From NCBI GenBank assembly GCA_964386565.1, contig CAYLRU010000012.1:3229-67228 (forward strand): a stretch of DNA of 64,000 nucleotides. Direction: 5' to 3'. Positions 17,243 to 27,133 of the stretch are shown here, piece by piece. The position numbers and the translations under genes are program-made. The DNA is from CAYLRU01 sp964386565 (GTDB lineage Bacteria; Desulfobacterota; Desulfobacteria; Desulfobacterales; UBA5616). The notes under the pieces are model-generated. The model worked only from the letters and a program-made list of their open reading frames with translations. It searched no databases and was not told the origin of the DNA. The stretch's first letter is position 1, and each line of letters starts with the position of its first letter.

Positions 17243-18658
17243 TCACACGGCATGTCGCCTTTTCCACTGTTGATATCGCCATGCACGCCCGTAAGCTCTC
17301 ATGGCCCTCTCCACGCTTGAAAAAACCGGAAGACCGGCTTCAAAAAAGGCCGTGTTTTTAACTTCGTCAAAACCCGGCATGGAAACCAGAACAAAGGGCT
17401 TGCCATACTCCTTCCGAATCCGGCCAAATGTTTCGGAAAAAATCCGGTTGTCCTCCGGCGTCATGCCGGTACCGACAACTAAAACGGTATCCACGTTTGG
17501 GTCTGCCGCCGCCGCTTTCGCGGCGTGGAAAACGGTGGCCTGATTCATGGATCCGGACAGCCCGATATCTATGGGATTGCGAACGCTGGTGCCGGTTTGG
17601 GCGATGGCTTTTCCCAGGTCCGATTCGGTCTTTTGGGACAGATCGGCAAGCTTCAATCCTGCCATGCCGCAGGCCTCGGCAGCGGCTACGGCAAACCCCC
17701 CGGGTCCTGATATGATCGCCATGCGGGATCCCAGTTCTTCGGGAAGATAGGAAAAGGCCATCAGGGTATCCACCCAGTCTTCAAAACCGATAACCTCGAT
17801 ACCGCCCCCCTGACGGACCACGCCGTTCCAGATTTCTTTTCTTCCGGCCAGTGCGCCGGTGTGTGATGCCGCGGCCCGGGCGCCTTCCGGGGTCATGCCG
17901 GCTTTCCAGAGAATAACGGGCTTTTTTAGGGACACGTCTCTGAGGGTATGAAGAAATAAAGCCCCGTTTCGGATGCTTTCCAGATATGTACCAATGACAC
18001 GGGTATCGGGGTCGGCACCCAGATATGCGAGAAAATCCGTACCGGTAAGATCGCATTCATTCCCCAGGCTGACGGCTTTGCTGAACCGGATGCCTTTATT
18101 TGCGCCGATCCTTCCCATAATGTTGGCCAGGGATCCGCTGTGGGAAACAAGTCCCACGGTTCCCGGGATTCTGGGCAGTTCGGGAAAGAAAGAGAGCCCG
18201 GTTTTTGGAGAATACAGCCCCATGCAATTGGGACCGATCAGTCGCATGCCCTTAGACCGGGCGATACGGACCAGTTCGTTTTCGAGGGCTTTTCCTTCCT
18301 CGGTGCCGGTTTCCTTATATCCTGCGGTAAATAAAACCGCGCCTTTTACGTTCTTTTCGGCGCATTCATTTATGATGGAAAGGGTTTGGTCGTGGGGAAC
18401 CAGGATGATGGCCAGGTCGACGGGTCCGGGAATATCCGATACGTTGGGGTAGGTTTTTAACCCGTCAATTTCCGAGGCCCGGGGGTTGACGGGATATATT
18501 TTCCCCGGGAATTTTTGGTCGAGGAGGGCGGTCAGGAAAAGCTTTCCCATTTTCATTCCCCTGGGAACGCCCACCACGGCAACCGATTCCGGATTAAACA
18601 GGGCGTCGATTTGCGATATCAGTGTTTTTTTTTGAAGTTCTGAAGTATAAGGTGTCAT
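17243..18658 (-). CDS. ADP-forming acyl-CoA synthetase, alpha-type subunit
   Basis: 471 residues with the architecture of NDP-forming acetyl/acyl-CoA synthetase alpha chains: a CoA-binding Rossmann domain (PESVAVVGVPRG, YPVNPRASEIDG), the succinyl-CoA-ligase-like domain containing IGPNCMG and VSHSGS, the phosphohistidine loop ASHTGALAG, then a second ligase domain with IISGPGGFAV. It would convert acyl-CoA, ADP and phosphate to acid, ATP and CoA (substrate-level phosphorylation). The ATP-grasp beta subunit is neither fused nor adjacent here, so the partner must be elsewhere. Upstream of the ATG only a weak site (AAAAGA) is seen. Confidence 0.88.
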   Translation of the reverse strand: MTPYTSELQKKTLISQIDALFNPESVAVVGVPRGMKMGKLFLTALLDQKFPGKIYPVNPRASEIDGLKTYPNVSDIPGPVDLAIILVPHDQTLSIINECAEKNVKGAVLFTAGYKETGTEEGKALENELVRIARSKGMRLIGPNCMGLYSPKTGLSFFPELPRIPGTVGLVSHSGSLANIMGRIGANKGIRFSKAVSLGNECDLTGTDFLAYLGADPDTRVIGTYLESIRNGALFLHTLRDVSLKKPVILWKAGMTPEGARAAASHTGALAGRKEIWNGVVRQGGGIEVIGFEDWVDTLMAFSYLPEELGSRMAIISGPGGFAVAAAEACGMAGLKLADLSQKTESDLGKAIAQTGTSVRNPIDIGLSGSMNQATVFHAAKAAAADPNVDTVLVVGTGMTPEDNRIFSETFGRIRKEYGKPFVLVSMPGFDEVKNTAFFEAGLPVFSSVERAMRAYGRAWRYQQWKRRHAV

Positions 18659-18823
18659 GGATTGTACATCTTTTCTAAAGGATTAAGATTCATAGAATGC
18701 CCCGCAACCGCGGGTAAGACCCAAAGCGAGCAAGGGACCGGCTTATCGATTTCACCTGACGGAACAAAGGGGCGGTTCCGGACGCATGGAACCGCTTACC
18801 AATCTGCGGAGCCCTTCGGGTTT

Positions 18824-19390
18824 TTATAGATACGCTTTTCCCATTTCAAATGCAAGTCCGAGAAGATCGCCGAGGCCGTGATAGGTGCGAATATCAGGCC
18901 CGAATACGATGGGCCTGAGTTTGCTCATGTCGGGAAGCCCGTTGCTGAGTACTTCCTCATCGGCCTTTACATCCATAATTTCGCCGATAAAATGTGTATG
19001 CAGGCCGATTTCGTGAAAATGAATCATTTTGCATTCCAATACCAATGGAAACTCCCCGACATACGGCGCATCCACCACATCGCTTTTTACCGGGGTCAGA
19101 CCGGTTTTTTCAAACTTGTCCACGTCTCTCCCGGAGACCATTCCGAAGTAATCGGCCTGCCGAGCAAATTTTTCAGCCGGAATGCTCACCGTATAGGCCT
19201 TTCTTTCCATGATATTGCCGTAAGTATATGTGGCTTTTCTAAGCGATACGGTAATGCACGGCGGTTTTGAGCAGCAGATGCCCCCCCATGCGGCCGTCAT
19301 GACATTGGGGCGGTTGTTTTTGTCATAAGACCCCACGCACCAGACCGGTGCCGGGTATGCCAGCGTTTTGGGTCCCAGTGATTTTTTCAT
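18824..19390 (-). CDS. Flavin reductase-like (FMN-binding split barrel) protein
   Basis: 188 residues; begins with the flavoredoxin/flavin-reductase pattern LAYPAPVWCVGSYD, RPNVMTAAWGG and CCSKPPCITVSLR, and later TVSIP and GLTPVKSDVVDAP. Such proteins bind FMN and act as flavoredoxin or NAD(P)H:flavin oxidoreductase in the cytoplasm of anaerobes. The AAGGAG ribosome site lies upstream of the ATG. First gene of the minus-strand group that continues with the acyl-CoA synthetase; the gap of about 165 bases leaves it open whether they are co-transcribed. Confidence 0.87.
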   Translation of the reverse strand: MKKSLGPKTLAYPAPVWCVGSYDKNNRPNVMTAAWGGICCSKPPCITVSLRKATYTYGNIMERKAYTVSIPAEKFARQADYFGMVSGRDVDKFEKTGLTPVKSDVVDAPYVGEFPLVLECKMIHFHEIGLHTHFIGEIMDVKADEEVLSNGLPDMSKLRPIVFGPDIRTYHGLGDLLGLAFEMGKAYL

Positions 19391-19630
19391 CTTTTCATCT
19401 CCTTGATAAGGATATGTCGCGGACGGGTTTCATGATTCGGTCGCTAAATTTTCCAATTGCCCAATTTAAACGATTTTTTGATAAATTGACACCTTTTTTA
19501 ATAAATTTTTTCAGGTGTCATTCACTTCTGACCAATAAAAAATTTAACATTGTAAAATCACGTGAATTTAACTATGGTGAATGTCCGAAGAAAACGCTTT
19601 TTATCTCCCAATGGCTGTTCAGGAGGCTTC

Positions 19631-22423
19631 ATGACGGGTTTGAAAAACAGGTGCGGCGCTCTGGCGAAACTGGATACAAAAACGCAGAGCGTATTTTATT
19701 ATGACATCAACAGGCTTTCCGATGCTGGTTTTGACAATATCCACCGGTTGCCGTTTTCCATTAAAATCTTATTGGAGAATGTGGTTCGAAACGAAGATGG
19801 TGATGTTATTACCGAAACCCAGGTGGAGCAATTGGCCCGATGGCGTCCCGATCAGACCGAAAAACATGAAGTGCCGTTCATGCCCGCCCGTATTTTATTG
19901 CAGGATTTCACCGGTGTTCCGGCCGTGGCGGATATCGCTGCCTTGCGGGATGCGGCCAGCCGGTTGTACGGCGATCCCCTGCGGGTCAGGCTGAAAGTGC
20001 CGGCGGAACTGGTCATCGATCATTCGGTTCAGGTGGATCACTTCGGGTCCAAAGAGGCCAAGGATCTGAATGTAAAAAAAGAATTCGACCGAAACGCCGA
20101 ACGCTATGCTTTTTTAAGGTGGGGACATCACAGTTTTGAAAACTTGAAAGTGGTTCCGCCGGATACGGGAATCGTTCACCAGGTTAACCTGGAATACCTG
20201 GCACGGGTGGTTTTCACCCAAAACAGAGACGGTGAGCGGCTTGCGTTTCCGGATACGCTGGTGGGGCTGGATTCCCACACCACCATGATCAACGGGGCCG
20301 GTGTCCTGGGATGGGGCGTGGGCGGTATCGAGGCCGAAGCGGTCATGCTGGGACGTCCCTATTACTTCATGTCTCCGGAGGTCATCGGGTTTAAACTGAC
20401 CGGCCGGCTGCCCCGGGAAGCTACGGCAACGGACCTGGTATTGTCCGTCACCCAGGTGTTGCGGGAAAAGGGGGTCGTGGGGAAATTTGTGGAATTTTTC
20501 GGCCCCGGGCTGAATCATCTTCGCCTGGAAGACCGTGCCACCATCGCCAATATGGCCCCGGAATACGGCGCTACCATGGGATTTTTCCCGGTGGATGATG
20601 AAACCCTCAAATACCTGCGATTTACAGGGAGATCCAAATCCCATATTGATCTCATCGAGCGATATCTGAAAACCCAGGGGCTTTTCAGGACAAAGGAGAC
20701 GCCGGACCCGGAATACACCGATACAGTGGTCTTTGACATGGGTGAGGTCATCCCCTGCATTGCCGGTCCCCGCCGTCCCCAGGAACGGATTCCCTTAAAC
20801 CGTCTGCCTGCCATGTTAATGGAAGAAACCAAGGACGCCTGTGAAATCGGCCAGAGTTTTCTTGAAAATTTTTTGGTTGAAGAACATCACTGGGAAGATG
20901 AAGGCGGATTGGTGGTCGAGTCGTCTCAATCATTTGCCGAAAATTGCGAGACACCCGCACCGTTTCGCGGTGTCCGGGTTCGACTTGTTAACGGCAGGGA
21001 ATTCAAACTGTTCCATGGATCGGTGATTATTGCCGCCATCACCAGCTGCACCAACACGTCCAACCCTCTTGTCATGATCCAGGCCGGACTGCTGGCGAAA
21101 AAGGCTGTTGAAAAAGGTCTGAAAGTGAAACCCTGGGTGAAGACCAGCCTGGCGCCGGGGTCCAAGGTCGTGACGGATTACCTGACCGCGTCGGGTCTTC
21201 TGCCGTATCTTGAAAAACTGGGGTTTCATACGGTTGCTTATGGCTGCACCACCTGTATCGGCAACAGCGGACCCATTGCCGAGCCCATTTCCCGGGCCAT
21301 TCAGGAGAACAACCTGATGGTGGCATCGGTGCTGTCCGGAAACCGGAATTTTGCCGGCAGGATTTCCCCCTTCACCCAGTTGAATTATCTGGCATCACCA
21401 CCCTTGGTGGTGGCCTATGCCCTTGCCGGAAACGTGGGATATCATCTTGAAAATGAGCATCTGGGACATGACCATGACGGATATCCGGTTTATCTGAAGG
21501 ATATTTGGCCGTCAGTTGAAGAAATTCACGAGGTCGTATCTGAATTCATCTCGCCGGAGATGTTTGATAAGGCCTATGCGGATGTATTTGACGGTTCTGA
21601 TCTCTGGCAGGCCCTGGATATTCCCAAAGGCGGTGTATTCCAATGGAATGAAAATTCTACATATATCAAACCGCCGCCGTTTTTCCAGTCCGTCACCCAG
21701 GAGGTATTGCCGCCGAAGGATATTAAAGGGGCCAGGGTTCTCGCCCTCCTGGGTCATACCGTGACCACGGATCACATTTCACCGGCCGGTGCCATTCCGG
21801 CGGATTCCCCCGCAGGCCGGTATCTCAAGGAGCAGGGCGTATCAGTTGCGGATTTCAACTCCTTCGGCTCCCGGAGGGGCAATCATGAAGTGATGATACG
21901 GGGGACTTTCGGCAACATCCGGCTGGAAAACCGCCTTGTTCCGGATGTTGCAGGCGGTTGGACCCGATACCTCTCAACGGGCGAACAGATGCCCATCTAT
22001 GATGCCGCCATGGCCTACAAAGACCAGGGAACGCCCCTTCTGATCATTGCGGGTAAGGATTACGGCACAGGCAGCTCCCGGGACTGGGCCGCCAAGGGGA
22101 CCATGTTATTGGGAGTCAGGGCCGTGATCGCGGAAAGCTTTGAGCGGATCCACCGCGGCAACCTGGTCTGCATGGGAGTTCTGCCCCTCCAGTTCAAACC
22201 CGGCGAAAACCAGGAAACACTGAACCTGGACGGAACTGAAACCTATGACATCACCGGCATTGAAAACGGTCTTGAACCCGGTGGCGAACTTCCGGTGCGC
22301 GCCGTCAGATCAGACGGCAAAACTTTTGAATTCTCCGTCATTACCCGGATCGACGCGCCGGTGGAACTGACCTATTATAAACACGGCGGGATTTTGCCCT
22401 TTGTGTTGCGGAATTTGAAATAA
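19631..22423 (+). CDS. acnA: Aconitate hydratase (AcnA/IRP1 type)
   Basis: 930 residues from the ATG at 19631, chosen because it follows AGGAGG by five bases; the frame is open about 70 bases further upstream, but without a ribosome site. [4Fe-4S] ligands are visible as one cysteine in ITSCTNTSNP and the pair YGCTTCIGNSGP. Other signatures: LVGLDSHTTMINGAG and, in the swivelling C-terminal domain, DYGTGSSRDWAAKG and AVIAESFERIHRGNL. The length is normal for the AcnA/IRP1 class. It interconverts citrate and isocitrate. Monocistronic; no clear terminator found behind it. Confidence 0.96.
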   Translation: MTGLKNRCGALAKLDTKTQSVFYYDINRLSDAGFDNIHRLPFSIKILLENVVRNEDGDVITETQVEQLARWRPDQTEKHEVPFMPARILLQDFTGVPAVADIAALRDAASRLYGDPLRVRLKVPAELVIDHSVQVDHFGSKEAKDLNVKKEFDRNAERYAFLRWGHHSFENLKVVPPDTGIVHQVNLEYLARVVFTQNRDGERLAFPDTLVGLDSHTTMINGAGVLGWGVGGIEAEAVMLGRPYYFMSPEVIGFKLTGRLPREATATDLVLSVTQVLREKGVVGKFVEFFGPGLNHLRLEDRATIANMAPEYGATMGFFPVDDETLKYLRFTGRSKSHIDLIERYLKTQGLFRTKETPDPEYTDTVVFDMGEVIPCIAGPRRPQERIPLNRLPAMLMEETKDACEIGQSFLENFLVEEHHWEDEGGLVVESSQSFAENCETPAPFRGVRVRLVNGREFKLFHGSVIIAAITSCTNTSNPLVMIQAGLLAKKAVEKGLKVKPWVKTSLAPGSKVVTDYLTASGLLPYLEKLGFHTVAYGCTTCIGNSGPIAEPISRAIQENNLMVASVLSGNRNFAGRISPFTQLNYLASPPLVVAYALAGNVGYHLENEHLGHDHDGYPVYLKDIWPSVEEIHEVVSEFISPEMFDKAYADVFDGSDLWQALDIPKGGVFQWNENSTYIKPPPFFQSVTQEVLPPKDIKGARVLALLGHTVTTDHISPAGAIPADSPAGRYLKEQGVSVADFNSFGSRRGNHEVMIRGTFGNIRLENRLVPDVAGGWTRYLSTGEQMPIYDAAMAYKDQGTPLLIIAGKDYGTGSSRDWAAKGTMLLGVRAVIAESFERIHRGNLVCMGVLPLQFKPGENQETLNLDGTETYDITGIENGLEPGGELPVRAVRSDGKTFEFSVITRIDAPVELTYYKHGGILPFVLRNLK

Positions 22424-22580
22424 ATTTCAATTTTTTGCCGTTGAAAATACACCGATTCATATCAACCGTTCCGGAAAATGAAATCAAAGTCCACTCTTCA
22501 TCATGATCAGCCGTGTTAATCCATTCAGGTGGGACAAAGAGAGCAGCAGCAACGTCAAAAATCGTCGAATGATGTTGTTT

Positions 22581-23027
22581 CTAAAAAAAAGACTTTCCAT
22601 GGATGGCAAGGATTCTCAGCTGTTTGTTGGTTTGTTTAAAAATGATTTCACTGGTTCCGGACATGCTTTTCAGGATGCCGGCCTGGTCTATATATGATTT
22701 GTGCCAGCGTACCCGGGCATTGATAAGGTCATCGGATTCAAAAACCCGAAGAACATTAAAATGGATTTCGACCAGATCTTCGTGACGCCAGAATTTTTCC
22801 ATGCGTGGTCTGAGATTTTGATATCCCCCTTCATAATCTTCTGAAAAAAAATGTTCCATCATTTCCCAGGATTCGGATTTAAGACCGTAGTTCAGATTTT
22901 TTAATTGTTCTTTTACATGGGGTTCCTTGGAGCGGATCCGTGACACGTTCAAGCTGCATCCCCCAACCAGTAACAGCATGGTGATGATAATGGCGGAAAA
23001 TCCGACGGATAACACGGTACTTTTCAT
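22581..23027 (-). CDS. Small lipoprotein, NTF2-like
   Basis: 148 residues with a signal peptide and lipobox LLLVGGC (Cys at about residue 24). The mature part (Trp-rich, alternating strands ending GTSEIIFKQTNKQLRILAIHG) resembles an NTF2/SnoaL-like alpha-beta domain by pattern only. Predicted to be anchored in the envelope. Convergent with aconitase and divergent from fdhA. Function unknown. Confidence 0.7.
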   Translation of the reverse strand: MKSTVLSVGFSAIIITMLLLVGGCSLNVSRIRSKEPHVKEQLKNLNYGLKSESWEMMEHFFSEDYEGGYQNLRPRMEKFWRHEDLVEIHFNVLRVFESDDLINARVRWHKSYIDQAGILKSMSGTSEIIFKQTNKQLRILAIHGKSFF

Positions 23028-23224
23028 GATGCATTTTACCTTTCAGAGAAATTTAAGCGCAAGCATTATCACAAGAGAGAAAAAATTCCAAGGAAATGGC
23101 GGCTTATTCCTTTTACTATTAAAATAACCGAATCCTGCTTTGTGACGGGCGGAGCCGTAATTACCGGATTGACAAATCTGAAATCATTTTATAAAAACAT
23201 CTTGTTATACATGGGTCCATTTAC

Positions 23225-23255
23225 TTGACGAGACCGAAATTATTGATTTTATACT
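23225..23255 (+). promoter_or_regulatory. Putative sigma70 promoter of fdhA
   Basis: TTGACG (23225-23230) and TATACT (23250-23255) with a 19-nt spacer, ending 45 bases before the fdhA ATG. A second candidate, TTGACA at 23169 with TATAAA at 23190 (15-nt spacer), lies upstream. Spacers are not optimal in either case. Confidence 0.45.
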
Positions 23256-23300
23256 GTTATTCTACAAGATGCCGGATCAGCCAAGGAGGCACAGGACAGC

Positions 23301-26063
23301 ATGAACGAGAGAATCATCATCATTAACGGTAACGAATTTTCCTTTACACCGGGAGAAACCATACTGGATGTGGCCAAGCGGCACGACATCGATATCCCCA
23401 CCCTTTGCTGGTTAAAAGGTGCTCCGCCCACCGGAACCTGCGGGGTCTGCATGGTGGAAATCGAGGGCGAAAGGGAACTGAAAAAAGCCTGTTCCACCGA
23501 AGCATCGGAAAACATGGTCGTGATGACCGAGACGCCGAGAGTTGTGAATGCACGGCGCTATGCCATACGGAAAATGCTGGAATCCGGCAACCACAATTGT
23601 GCGGTTCGCGGTGCGAGTATCGATGACTGGACTGATTTTCAACTCAGGGTGAATCGGGCTGATAAATGCGACGACCTCTGTCCGGTTTGGGGGGACTGCC
23701 GACTTCAGGATCTGGCCTACCGATATCAGGTATCCGGTGATAATTTCGCATCACCCGGTGTTGAATTTCCCCTTGAGGACGCCAACCCCTTTATTGTCCG
23801 GGATTTTTCCAGGTGTATTTTATGCGGTCGCTGCGTTCAGGCCTGCAACGACATCCAGGTCAATGGTGCCATCATGTTTCGTTCCGACGAAAAAAAGATC
23901 GTCACCGGAGAAACGGACAAGCCGCTGAAGGATTCCCAGTGTGTCTTTTGCGGGGAGTGCGTACAGGCGTGTCCCGTGGGGGCGCTTGTGGAAAAAGATA
24001 CGCGTTATACCGTGCGACCGTGGGAAACGGAAAAAATCAGGACGACGTGCACATACTGCGGTGTGGGATGCCAGATTTATCTGCATGTGAAAGACGATAA
24101 AGTAGTCAAAGTGAGCGGTGTGACCGATGTTGCGCCCAATTATGGCAGCTTGTGTGTAAAAGGACGGTTCGGATTCGATTTTGTCAATTCCGACAAACGG
24201 CTGACAGTACCCTTGATCAAGGAAAACGGAACCTTCCGGGAGGCCACGTGGGAAGAAGCATTTGATAAAGTCGCCGAGAGGCTGGGCCACATAAAGGAAA
24301 CTTACGGATCGGACAGCATCGGGGTGTTGACGTCCGCCCGGGTGACCAATGAAGAAAACTATATCGTTCAGAAATTTGCCCGTGCTGTCTTGAAAACAAA
24401 CAGTGTGGATCACTGCGCTCGTCTCTGACACAGCTCCACTGTGGTCGGTCTGGCCGCAGCATTCGGAAGTGGTGCAATGACCAACACCATTGCATGCATT
24501 CAAAAAGCCGATGTTATCCTGATTACCGGTTCCAATACCACGGAAAACCATCCGGTGCTTTCGAGTTATGTGAAGAGAGCGGTGAAATCCGGGAAAACCC
24601 GGTTGATCGTTGTTGATCCCCGGCGGGTCAAAATCTCCGCAATGGCCGATATTTACATCCGGCCCAATTTGGGAACGGATGTCGCATGGATAAACGGGAT
24701 GATGCACGTGATCATCAAGGAAAAGCTTTATGCCGAAGATTATGTGCGGGAAAGAACCGTGGGCTTTGATGAATTAAAGCAGACAGTGGAAAAATACACG
24801 CCCGAATACGTGGAAGGCATTACCGGTATACCGGCCTCGCAATTGATTGAGGCCGCAAGGCTTTATGCCGGAGCTGAAGCAGGGAATATCCTGTATTGCA
24901 TGGGCATTACCCAGCATACCACCGGTACGGACAACGTCAAATCCCTGGCCAACCTGGCCATGTTATGCGGGAATTTGGGAATCGAAGGCGGCGGTGTAAA
25001 CCCCTTAAGAGGACAAAACAATGTTCAGGGCGCCTGTGACATGGGGGGGCTGCCCAATGTTTATACCGGTTACCAGAGCGTTACGGATCCCGAAATTAAA
25101 AGGAAAATGGAGCAGGCCTGGGGCGTGACCGGGCTGTCGGACAAGGTAGGACTCAAGGTAACGGAGATGGTGCCCAAAGCCCATAGCGGGGAGGTTAAGG
25201 CGTTGTATATCGTGGGTGAAAATCCCCTGGTGTCTGATGCGGATTTGAATCATGTGGAAGCAAGCTTTAAACACCTGGAGTTTCTTGTGGTGCAGGATAT
25301 TTTTATGAGCGAGACAGCGCAGCTTGCCGATGTGGTTCTGCCGTCAAAATGCTTTGCCGAGAAGGAAGGAACGTTCTCAAACACCGAACGACGGGTGCAG
25401 CGGGTGAGAAAGGCGATAAATCCACCGGGCCAGGCCCTGGATGACTGGAAAATTATTTGCGAGATTTCAAAACGTATGGGCTATGATATGACGTACACGG
25501 ACGCCCGGTCCATCATGGAAGAAATTTCCCGTGTCACACCGTCTTACGGCGGTATCACCTATGATCGTATCGAAGATGAGGGGATTCAGTGGCCGTGCCC
25601 GAATACGGATCATCCCGGAACACCTGTTTTGCACGTGGGCCGGTTCACATCGGGCAGGGGCAAATTTCACGGCATTGAATGGAATGCGCCGGCGGAAATC
25701 GTCGATGAAACCTATCCCCTGTACCTGACCACGGGAAGGATCTTATATCACTATCATACCGGTACCATGACGATGAAAACCGCGGGATTAAACGAACGGG
25801 CTCCCGAATGCTTTGTTGAGATATCTCCGACGGATGCGTCAAAATTCGGGCTTGACGACGGGGTTCGTGTCAATATCGCATCCAGAAGGGGAGAAATCAA
25901 CGCGAGAATAAACATATCCGAAAAAGCGGTGGACGGCACGGTATTTATTCCCTTTCATTTTGCCGAAGCAGCGGCAAACAAGCTCACCAATTCAGCCCTT
26001 GATCCCATTTCGGGAATTCCCGAGTACAAGGTCTGCGCCGTGAAAATCACCGCGACCCCTTAA
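23301..26063 (+). CDS. fdhA: Selenocysteine-containing formate dehydrogenase, catalytic subunit with N-terminal Fe-S domains
   Basis: Reads as one 920-residue protein if the in-frame TGA at 24426-24428 (codon 376) is selenocysteine: the flanks give DHCARL-Sec-HSSTVVGLAAAFG, matching the active-site pattern of FdhF-type enzymes. Domains in order: a [2Fe-2S] ferredoxin (Cys 36, 47, 50, 64), a His/Cys cluster region, two [4Fe-4S] sites (CILCGRCVQAC, CVFCGECVQACP), the CTYCGVGC cluster of the molybdopterin domain, the bis-MGD Mo/W core, and a C-terminal dinucleotide-binding domain. It oxidises formate or reduces CO2; the N-terminal clusters suggest ferredoxin or NAD-linked partners, none of which is adjacent. 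AAGGAGG precedes the ATG. No twin-arginine signal, so it is cytoplasmic. Confidence 0.95.
24426..24470 (+). promoter_or_regulatory. Bacterial SECIS element of fdhA
   Basis: Immediately downstream of the UGA codon: stem CTGTGGTC (24439-24446) / GGCCGCAG (24452-24459), eight pairs including G-U wobbles, capped by the loop GGTCT (24447-24451). The GGUCU apical loop and its distance of about 18 nt from the UGA match SelB-binding SECIS hairpins such as that of fdhF. Confidence 0.9.
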
Positions 26064-26080
26064 CAGGAAGATAACGAAAA

Positions 26081-26120
26081 AGCATCCGGTTTAAAGAAAA
26101 CCTTAAACCGGATGCTTTTT
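26081..26120 (+). terminator. Rho-independent terminator after fdhA
   Basis: Perfect 14-bp stem AGCATCCGGTTTAA / TTAAACCGGATGCT with an 8-nt loop, followed by T5 (26116-26120) and a further T-rich run. Confidence 0.93.
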
Positions 26121-26134
26121 ATTTTTTAATCACC

Positions 26135-27133
26135 ATGGCCGGGAAACGCAAAAAAATAATTCGGGCACTGGGCCTTTGTTCCGGCGGGCTTGACAGCATG
26201 TTGTCGGCCCTTGTCCTGAAAGGTCAGGGAATCGAAGTGGAATGGATCAGCTTTGAAACGCCGTTTTTCTCTTCCGCCAGGGCAAGGGAAGCGTCCCGTC
26301 AACTGGATATTCCCCTGACGGTGGAAGATATTACCCACACCTACGTGGACATGCTGAGAAACCCTCCTGCCGGATACGGAAAAAACATGAACCCGTGTAT
26401 GGACTGCCACAGCCTGATGTTCAATCTGGCCGGGAAAATCATGAAAAAGAAGGGTTTCTGCTTCCTGTTCAGCGGCGAGGTGCTGGGCCAACGGCCCATG
26501 AGCCAGACCCAATCTTCCCTGCGTTACGTGGAAAAACACTCCGGATATGACGGATATATTCTTCGTCCCTTAAGCGCCCGTCTCCTTCCTGAGACGGTGC
26601 CGGAAAAAAACGGCTGGGTGAACAGGGATCTGCTGCTTGATTTCAGGGGCCGGTCACGAAAGCCGCAGATGACCCTGGCTGAGAAATACAATATATCCGA
26701 TTATCCATCTCCGGCAGGGGGGTGCCTTCTGACGGACAAGGGGTTTTCTCATCGGCTGAAAGATCTTTTTGAACACAACAAAGATGTCTCCCGGACCGAC
26801 CTGGAGCTTTTAAAACACGGCCGTCATATTCGGTTCAACAAGAGGGTAAAAATTATCGTCGGCCGGACCCGCGATGACAATATGCAGATTCTTGGTCATG
26901 TCGACGTCAACAGAGACGTTTTGATCAAACTAAAGAGCCTGCCAGGTCCCACGGTGTTGTTGCCCCGGGGGGGAGGCAGGGATGCGACGATCCTGGCGGC
27001 ATCCATCTGTGCGGGATATGCAAAGGCGCCGGAAGGGCTGCCCGTAGATGCCTTGGTGCAAAGTCCCCGGGGAAAAGAGACGTTGACGGTGATTGCCGTA
27101 CCTCCTAAAGATATCCGTCACATGCTCATTTAA
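26135..27133 (+). CDS. PP-loop ATP-pyrophosphatase, ThiI/MnmA-like
   Basis: 332 residues. The PP-loop SGGLDS sits at residues 16-21. NPCMDCH supplies two cysteines near residue 85-92, and SPAGGCLLTD a further one, which fits a tRNA thiolase needing Cys-bound sulfur or an Fe-S cluster. The last 90 residues (HIRFNKRVKIIVGRTRDDN, GRDATILAA) resemble the NFACT/DUF814 RNA-binding fold. Likely role: ATP-dependent tRNA modification, perhaps 4-thiouridine-like; this is inference from motifs. No ribosome site is visible: the ATG follows the fdhA terminator by 15 bases, so the start or transcription signal is unusual. Overlaps rlmN tail-to-tail by 8 bases. Confidence 0.78.
   Translation: MAGKRKKIIRALGLCSGGLDSMLSALVLKGQGIEVEWISFETPFFSSARAREASRQLDIPLTVEDITHTYVDMLRNPPAGYGKNMNPCMDCHSLMFNLAGKIMKKKGFCFLFSGEVLGQRPMSQTQSSLRYVEKHSGYDGYILRPLSARLLPETVPEKNGWVNRDLLLDFRGRSRKPQMTLAEKYNISDYPSPAGGCLLTDKGFSHRLKDLFEHNKDVSRTDLELLKHGRHIRFNKRVKIIVGRTRDDNMQILGHVDVNRDVLIKLKSLPGPTVLLPRGGGRDATILAASICAGYAKAPEGLPVDALVQSPRGKETLTVIAVPPKDIRHMLI

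Noticed and set aside
19562..19630. 23-codon N-terminal extension of aconitase
   Set aside because: The AGGAGG site places the start at 19631, and the extension is not part of the AcnA fold.
23820..24707. 295-codon open frame on the minus strand inside fdhA
   Set aside because: Antisense to a conserved gene, no ribosome site, and low-complexity translation (many His, Gly, Asp) typical of a shadow frame.
24429..26063. A separate second gene starting at 24441, with the TGA at 24426 read as a stop
   Set aside because: The frame is unbroken across the TGA, the flanks match the formate-dehydrogenase active site and a SECIS hairpin follows, so this is one selenoprotein.
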